64,000 nt of DNA from Halorussus limi (GTDB lineage: Archaea; Halobacteriota; Halobacteria; Halobacteriales; Haladaptataceae). The translations under genes and the position numbers were made by a program. The stretch covers positions 62,001-126,000 of the forward strand of contig NZ_CP096661.1 in assembly GCF_023238205.1 (NCBI RefSeq), in the 5' to 3' direction. This document shows positions 58,920 to 64,000 of the stretch, piece by piece; within the stretch, counting starts at the first letter, position 1; every line of letters starts with the position of its first letter. The notes below the pieces were generated by a model. That model was not told where the DNA came from. It searched no databases and saw nothing but the letters and a program-made list of their open reading frames with translations.

Positions 58920-61192
58920 TCAGCCATCGCTCGGCCGTCTCTCACGTCATCGTCCGTGCGTTTGTCGAGGGCGAACTCGGTGTTGACGCCCTCTCCCGAG
59001 AGGAACTGACCAGCGAAACTGTTGGCGAGGACGGCTGAGACCGAAAGCACCATCGCGAGCATCGCGAACACCGGGTGGACGAGCCCGGTCGTCGCGGCGG
59101 CCACGCCGATCCCGTTGAACGCGAAGGCTGTCGTGAGATTCTGACGAGTCTTGCGATAGCTCTCCGTGCCGATCTCGTACGCGTCCATCACGCCGCCGAG
59201 CCGATCGCCCATCAGGACGATATCAGCCGATTCGATGGCAATGTCGGTCCCGGCGCCGATGGCGATTCCGATATCTGCCTGCGTGAGTGCGGGGGCGTCG
59301 TTGATGCCGTCGCCGACCATTGCGACGCGGTGGCCGGCTTCTTGCAGACAACCGATCTCCTCACGCTTCTCGTCGGGTAAGACATCAGCCATGACGCGGT
59401 CGATACCGACTTCTTCGGCGACCGCGTTCGCGGTGCGCTCGTTGTCGCCGGTAATCATCACGGGCGTAATGCCGGCGTCGCGCATCCGCCGGACGGTCTC
59501 GTCGGCGTCGGCTTTAATTTCGTCGCCGATGCCGATCAGACCGATGAGGTCACCGTCACGGACGACCCCAGAGACGGTGAGGCCGCGTCCCTGGAGTCGC
59601 TCGATGTCGTCGCGGCAGTTCGACAGGTCGACCCCTTCGTCGCTGAGCCAGCCCGGTTTGCCGACCAGCACCGCGTCGCCATTAACGGTCGCCCGAACGC
59701 CATTGCCCGTCACGGAATCAAAGGCATCGGGGTCTCCGTACTCGACGCCCTGTTCGTCAGCGGCATCGAGGATCGCATCGGCGAGTGGGTGCTCGGAGAA
59801 CGCCTCTGCACTCGCCGCCGTCGCCAGTACGTTGCTCTCCTCGGCATCGAATACAATGACCTCACTGACGGCAGGTTCGCCGACGGTGATGGTACCGGTC
59901 TTGTCCAGCACGATATGGTTGACGTCGGGGAATATCTGGAAGGCGTCGCCTGACCGCATCAAGATGCCGTGGTTCGCCGCCTTCCCACCGCCCCGAATCA
60001 GGGCTAGTGGCGTGGCCATCCCCAGTGCACACGGATACCCCAGGACGAGGACAGCCAGCGCCGCGAAGACCCCGCGCTGGACCTTAGGGCCACCGCCCCA
60101 CGCGAGCGGTGCGACCACCCAGAAGAGGAACGAGAGCGCGGCAATCGTCAAAACGGCCGGGACGAAATACTTGAGAACCCGGTCGGCGAGCTGGATGATG
60201 CCGGGCTTCATCGCCCGCGCCTCCTCGATTTCGCGGGCGATCTGGTTCAGGAACGCGTCCTCCCCGGTTGCAGTTACCTCGATGAGCAGCGTCCCAGTCT
60301 CGTTGACGCTGCCGCCAATCACCTCGTCGCCGTCGGCCTTCTCCTCAGGGATGGACTCGCCTGTCGCGACCGACTCGTCGACCGTGGACTTTCCCTCGAT
60401 GACCGTCCCATCGACGGGAATGTTCTCGCCGGGTTTGACGCGAACGTTGTCGCCGACGTAGAGGTCGTCGACAGGAACCTCCTCGACGTCGCCGTCCTCA
60501 CCGACGCGACGGGCCGTGTCTGGCTGGAGGTCGAGGAGACGCTGGACCGCCTGTGAGGTCCGTGTGCGGACGATGAGGCTAGTGTACTCAGAGAGGATGT
60601 GGTAGGTAGTGATGAATACGGAGACGGCGAAGAAGTGGACAGTCGGGAAGCTCGGGAAGACGAACAGGCCGAGCAATCCACCGAAAAGCCCTGCGAATGC
60701 ACCCGCCTCTAGGAGGACATGCTGATTGAAAATACCCCTGCGGAGGCTCTGGAAAGCCTTCTGTTTGATGTAGCGCCCGGAACCGAACATCGTCCCGAGC
60801 GCCAGCACCAGGGTCACCAGATCCATCGTGAGAGATGCCGACTCGAAGCGCTTCATCACGAGGATCATCCATCCCATCAGCGCAACAACAACGATAGAGG
60901 CGCTGCCAGCGAGCAGTAGCCGGCGCTTCCCGTCGGCGAGTTCGGTCTGCTGCTGTTCATATCGCTTCGCTTTGTCCGAGTCGCGGATGGTATAGCCGAG
61001 GTCACGGAGCGTGTCCTTCACCTCGATCTCGCTCAGAAGGTCGTCGTCGTACTGGACGAGGACTTCTTCGTGGGCAAGACTCACGTCGACGTCCTTGACG
61101 CCGTCGGTCCGGCTGTAGGCCTTCTCGATGCTTTCGGCACAGAACGAGCAGGACATCCCCCCGACGTTGAATTGTTCGTGTGTCGTCCCCAT
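58916..61192 (-). CDS. copA: P1B-type copper-like ATPase with YPC metal motif
   Basis: A 758-aa metal exporter with one N-terminal HMA domain (GGMSCSFC; cysteines 15 and 18), eight expected TM helices, TGES (278-281), DKTGT (430-434) and GDGINDAPA. The ion-site motif in TM6 is GYPCALG (residues 385-391; YPC at 386-388) where Cu(I) ATPases have CPC; only one of the two usual cysteines remains. The rest of the protein is intact. It lies next to copZ (tail to tail) and arsR (divergent), so it still belongs to a metal-resistance unit, but its ion specificity may differ. Confidence 0.92.
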   Translation of the reverse strand: MGTTHEQFNVGGMSCSFCAESIEKAYSRTDGVKDVDVSLAHEEVLVQYDDDLLSEIEVKDTLRDLGYTIRDSDKAKRYEQQQTELADGKRRLLLAGSASIVVVALMGWMILVMKRFESASLTMDLVTLVLALGTMFGSGRYIKQKAFQSLRRGIFNQHVLLEAGAFAGLFGGLLGLFVFPSFPTVHFFAVSVFITTYHILSEYTSLIVRTRTSQAVQRLLDLQPDTARRVGEDGDVEEVPVDDLYVGDNVRVKPGENIPVDGTVIEGKSTVDESVATGESIPEEKADGDEVIGGSVNETGTLLIEVTATGEDAFLNQIAREIEEARAMKPGIIQLADRVLKYFVPAVLTIAALSFLFWVVAPLAWGGGPKVQRGVFAALAVLVLGYPCALGMATPLALIRGGGKAANHGILMRSGDAFQIFPDVNHIVLDKTGTITVGEPAVSEVIVFDAEESNVLATAASAEAFSEHPLADAILDAADEQGVEYGDPDAFDSVTGNGVRATVNGDAVLVGKPGWLSDEGVDLSNCRDDIERLQGRGLTVSGVVRDGDLIGLIGIGDEIKADADETVRRMRDAGITPVMITGDNERTANAVAEEVGIDRVMADVLPDEKREEIGCLQEAGHRVAMVGDGINDAPALTQADIGIAIGAGTDIAIESADIVLMGDRLGGVMDAYEIGTESYRKTRQNLTTAFAFNGIGVAAATTGLVHPVFAMLAMVLSVSAVLANSFAGQFLSGEGVNTEFALDKRTDDDVRDGRAMAD

Positions 61193-61198
61193 CGTGGA

Positions 61199-61230
61199 TG
61201 ATGGTTATTGCGCGACACAGATAACCATCA
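61199..61230. promoter_or_regulatory. Operator-like 10-bp inverted repeat between copA and arsR
   Basis: TGATGGTTAT (61199-61208) and ATAACCATCA (61221-61230) are perfect 10-bp inverted repeats with a 12-nt spacer. They cover positions -7 to -38 of copA, overlapping its likely promoter, and lie between the divergent copA and arsR genes. This fits a binding site for the ArsR-like regulator. Confidence 0.65.
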
Positions 61231-61323
61231 CGACGAAAATCATAGCGGTCTCTAATCGATAATACTGCTGTCGGGTGAGTGGCGTTACTCTTACTGTTGT
61301 CGTGCGCTTACTTTCTCACAAGA

Positions 61324-61878
61324 ATGGCGCTCCTCGAATCTGATGTACCGATCCGCGAAGTCGTGACGACGGACCCAGAGAAAGCGAAGGCGCTGGAAAA
61401 CGACGTCCGGGCGAAGATCCTCGACATGCTCACGACCGAAGAAATGACGATCGAGGAGATTCACGACGAACTGCACCGTCGCGGTGAGGAAAAGGCGGAA
61501 ACGACGGTGCGCCACCACGTGAACGTCTTGAAGGACGCCGAGATGGTTGAGATCGCCCGGCTCGAAGAGGCCGGTGGGGGGACGCGGAAGTACTACAAGT
61601 CGAATACGCGTGTCTTTTCGTACGACCTCCCGGAAAGTAGTGCTGACCAACTCGCTTCGGCACAGAACACGACTCGGGAAGAGCTAGCTGCGCTGATCGA
61701 GACCCTCGCCGAGCAACACGGAGACGAGATCCAGGCCGTAGCCAAGGAGATGAGGCCGTGTGAATACTGCGAAACCCAGCACTACGAGGAGTTCGTCGTT
61801 CGAGAACTGCTTAATCGCGCGCTCATCGACCTGGGCGAAACCGGGGAGCTCGATGATCTCTTATCGACAGTCGAGTGA
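61324..61878 (+). CDS. ArsR-type metalloregulator with C-terminal Cys/His motif
   Basis: A 184-aa winged-helix regulator. The HTH region (about 24-85) reads ALENDVRAKILDMLTTEEMTIEEIHDEL... TVRHHVNVLKDAEMVEI, a wing segment RKYYKSN follows. The C-terminal part has CEYCETQH (Cys146, Cys149, His153), a possible metal site. The gene is divergent from copA and has an inverted repeat between them, so it probably regulates copA and itself by metal. ATG 61324 is chosen because the longer frame starts in the promoter region. Confidence 0.88.
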   Translation: MALLESDVPIREVVTTDPEKAKALENDVRAKILDMLTTEEMTIEEIHDELHRRGEEKAETTVRHHVNVLKDAEMVEIARLEEAGGGTRKYYKSNTRVFSYDLPESSADQLASAQNTTREELAALIETLAEQHGDEIQAVAKEMRPCEYCETQHYEEFVVRELLNRALIDLGETGELDDLLSTVE

Positions 61879-61936
61879 GCGATTTCATGGCGAACCATCG
61901 CCTTCTATGTGACGGGGTGACTCTCTTCGAGACACG

Positions 61937-63142
61937 TTACAAGGGCTTGTGAACGCCACCGGCGGCGGAGTTGATGCTCTCGGGGAGCGTGGGGTGGATG
62001 TGCATCGTCTTGGCGATTTGGCCGGCGGTCGCGCCGAGTTCGACCGCGAGGACGAGTTCGTGGACGATTTCGGCCCCTTGTTCGCCGACTACGTGCGCGC
62101 CGAGTAGCTCGTCGGTGTCGGCGTCGGTGACGAGTTTGACGAATCCTTCGGTCTCACCGAGTGCCTTCGGCTTGCCCTGGTCAGTGAAGTTCTGGGGCCG
62201 ATGCCCACCTCGTACCCTTCGTCCCGAACTTCCTGTTCGGTCAGCCCGACGTGACCGACCTGTGGGTCAGTAAATACCGCCCATGGGACGGTTCGCCCCT
62301 CGGTGCTGATCTCCTCGTCTTTCGCGAGATGCCGATACAGGAGGTCTGCATCGTCACGAGCGGAGTGGGTGAACATCGGCGGCGGCCCGCTCACGTCGCC
62401 GATGGCGTAGACACCGTCAGCAGTCGTTCTGAAGCTATCGTCGGTCTCGATGAACCCTGGGTCGTCAACCGACACGCCGACGTCTTTGAGCCCGAGACCG
62501 TCCGTGTTCGGCGTCTGCCCAGCGGCGAGCGCGTCATCTGAGACAATGATTGTGCTGGTACCATTGGCGTCGACGCGGATGCCGTCGCCGACCTCTGCTA
62601 GTGCCGTCACGGGTGCATTGGTCTGGACGGTGATCCCTTCGTCTTCGAAGGCAGTCTCGATGACCCCGCTTACCTCCGGGTCCTCGTCCGGGAGGAGGCA
62701 GGCGGTCGCCGCGCTGGAAGACGGTGACGTTTGAGGCGAATCGGTTGTATATCTGGGCGTACTCGCAGCCGACGTACCCACCCCCGATGACGGCCAGCGA
62801 GTCAGGAATTACGTCGAGGTCGAGCAAATCAATACTGTCGTGGACTTCGACGTTGTTGAGGCCGTCGATTGTCGGCTTCGCCGGGCGAGCACCTGTATTG
62901 ATGACGACCCGTTCGGCAGAGAGCGTGTGATCGTCGACGCGGACCTCGTGCGGGGATTCGAAGACGCCGTGGCCCTCGACGAAGTCGATATTTTCGTTGC
63001 CCTCAACGTTCTTGTAGGCTCCCTCGCGAATGCTCTGGAAATATCGTCCTTGCGCTCGACGATTGGGTCCATGTCGTCCTGGATGGCGCCGTTGATGTCG
63101 GACGGATATCTCGAACCCAATATAACGAGATTCCGCCCCCAT
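61937..63142 (-). pseudogene. merA: Decayed mercuric-reductase-like / dihydrolipoyl-dehydrogenase-like flavoprotein
   Basis: The minus strand holds four consecutive pieces in different frames: about 63140-63046 (DINGAIQDDMDPIVERKDDI), 63045-62710 (VVINTGARPAKPTIDGL; VIGGGYVGCEYAQIYNRF), 62702-62197 (AAGQTPNTDGLGL; YAIGDVSGPPPMFTHSA) and 62195-61937 (GETEGFVKLVTDADTDELLGAHVVG; ending with a HIHPTLPES motif). Three frameshifts (near 63045, 62705 and 62196) break it. The N-terminal FAD motif and the redox CxxxxC are missing. The pieces match the pyridine-nucleotide disulfide oxidoreductase family, in which MerA and Lpd lie. Not functional. Confidence 0.85.
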
Positions 63143-63603
63143 GTCGAGTACTCGCTGACTGACGCTGGGAATGAGGTGAAAACCCGTCTCAAACCACTGT
63201 TGGAGTGGGCCTCGACGGCCGAGTGACTACCGACGAGTGACCGTTTGTGTGATGTAACCAACCGTTCGATAGTCTGCTAAGACAGTTCTGTGCCTTTTAC
63301 TGCTCATACCTGACCAGCCGTCCCTGACACCTGAGAAAACGTCTGCTGACCTTCAAAATCCCCGCCAAATGACAAATTCTCTACGAAAACGCTCGAAGCC
63401 AAGGGTGAGAGTACGCAGCCGGAGCTCGCTGAGTCAATGCTCCTCCCGACCTAAATTATTTGTTACACAAACCGAAGGGAGCAGGATCAGCATCCGCTAG
63501 CACACATCGGATCTGACTGCTGTCAACTTCCCTCTGATTTGAAAATGTTCGCTGTGTCCCGACGACATCCGGGTTTTGAAACTCTGTTCTGCGAGAGTCG
63601 ACC
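63143..63603. other. Intergenic region after the reductase remnant
   Basis: 461 bases without a supported gene. Composition is more A/T-rich from about 63240 on. Short frames show no recognisable product, and no repeats were seen. Confidence 0.35.
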
Positions 63604-63960
63604 TCAGAACGTGATGATTTCGTAGTCGTCGTCAACGAGGTCCCGAATGCTGGGGTGACCTTCGTTTTCGTCAAGCCGAACTGCCCCTGCTTCGTCGACA
63701 GCGTCGCCGACGCCGAATGCCCCGGCGCAGTAGTCGCAGACCGCCATGTCGTCGCGAACGGACTGGTAGAGGTCGTGGTAGTCGTGGTCCTCGTCTTCGA
63801 GTTTGGGAACCCACTGTGTTCCGGCGCCGTCGAAGATGAGTTCGACATCGTCGCCCTCCGTCTCGGCGAACTCTTTGGCAGTTTCGAGGCCGTTCACGAT
63901 GCGGCCCAGATCGGCGTGCGATTCGGTACCGGCCAGAATGATGACGGCTGCTTTCGCCAT
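63604..63960 (-). CDS. DsrE-family small protein with CDYC motif
   Basis: A 118-aa cytosolic protein of the DsrE/DsrF-like family: AAVIILAGTESHADLGRIVNGLETAKEF at the N-terminus, VELIFDGAGTQWVPKL in the middle, and a CDYC pair (Cys75, Cys78) followed by AGAFGVGDAV. This group transfers or binds sulfur/persulfide or responds to oxidants. The gene stands alone on the minus strand near the end of the window with the metal-resistance genes. The start ATG 63960 begins directly at the first beta strand. Confidence 0.88.
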   Translation of the reverse strand: MAKAAVIILAGTESHADLGRIVNGLETAKEFAETEGDDVELIFDGAGTQWVPKLEDEDHDYHDLYQSVRDDMAVCDYCAGAFGVGDAVDEAGAVRLDENEGHPSIRDLVDDDYEIITF

Positions 63961-64000
63961 GACGAATCCTCGTTAGTCTGCGAGACGTAAGTAGCGGGTG

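Noticed and set aside
59166-60461. 431-aa Ser/Thr/Pro-rich plus-strand frame opposite copA
   Set aside because: Antisense shadow of the P-type ATPase gene; low complexity without family features.

Overview
The window is a high-GC haloarchaeal (class Halobacteria) segment, probably chromosomal at least up to about 40 kb. The evidence is the strongly acidic proteins, Tat-lipoprotein signals (RR..L..GC), leaderless promoters with an AT-rich TATA box about 25 nt before ATG, archaeal TFB, Orc1/Cdc6 and aIF1A, HalOD1 and Bat-type regulators, and fused permease-USP proteins. No rRNA, tRNA, CRISPR array or intact transposase was recognised.

Layout. 0-12 kb: a cell-surface glycan cluster. A GT2 lies on the plus strand and a rhodanese lipoprotein on the minus strand. 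Two minus-strand operons with overlapping ATGA/GTGA/TGATG junctions follow: wecB, UDP-ManNAc dehydrogenase and a DUF354 protein; then a second nucleotide-sugar dehydrogenase, GT2, GT4 and a large polytopic membrane protein. 12-18.5 kb: secreted or membrane proteins, namely an ecto-Ca-binding/cytoplasmic-HTH protein, a DsbA-like lipoprotein, a pentapeptide-repeat K+ channel fusion and two Tat lipoproteins. 18.5-20.6 kb: aIF1A, a short GlpA and a small conserved protein. 21-28.7 kb: an ion-transport and stress block (APC-USP permease, TrkA, TrkH with a co-translated small membrane protein, an Lrp-HTH/RCK-C fusion, a USP-like protein). 28.8-37.7 kb: Orc1/Cdc6, TetR-MFS with a palindromic operator, SDR, TFB, a luciferase-like oxidoreductase, SPW and PRC-barrel-type stress proteins. 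38-40.5 kb: PQQ-propeller lipoprotein and CDF metal exporter.

40.5-64 kb looks accessory. It carries two copper-type P1B ATPases (a CPH type and an unusual YPC type), DoxX, CopZ, an ArsR-type regulator, DsrE, two paralogous histidine kinases (one with about eight PAS domains), HalOD1, a Bat-type HTH, and an actinobacterial-looking methyltransferase/FAD-oxidoreductase pair. It also holds at least five decayed genes: a DASS transporter fragment, a frameshifted unknown at 49.7 kb, a frameshifted small gene at 57.7 kb, a Dam-type DNA methylase remnant, and a MerA-like disulfide reductase with three frameshifts. A lower-GC stretch lies at about 48.4-50.4 kb.

How it fits together: the first part makes and assembles an acidic (HexNAcA-containing) surface polysaccharide or S-layer glycan beside exported redox lipoproteins. 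The middle handles K+ homeostasis and general information processing. The last part is a metal-resistance and sensory island under turnover. The most interesting non-coding signals are a repeated palindrome (consensus TATCCGnCGGATA) in front of six minus-strand promoters, a 20-bp perfect TetR operator, a 10-bp inverted repeat between copA and arsR, and a GTTGGT operator-like cluster at 54.5 kb.
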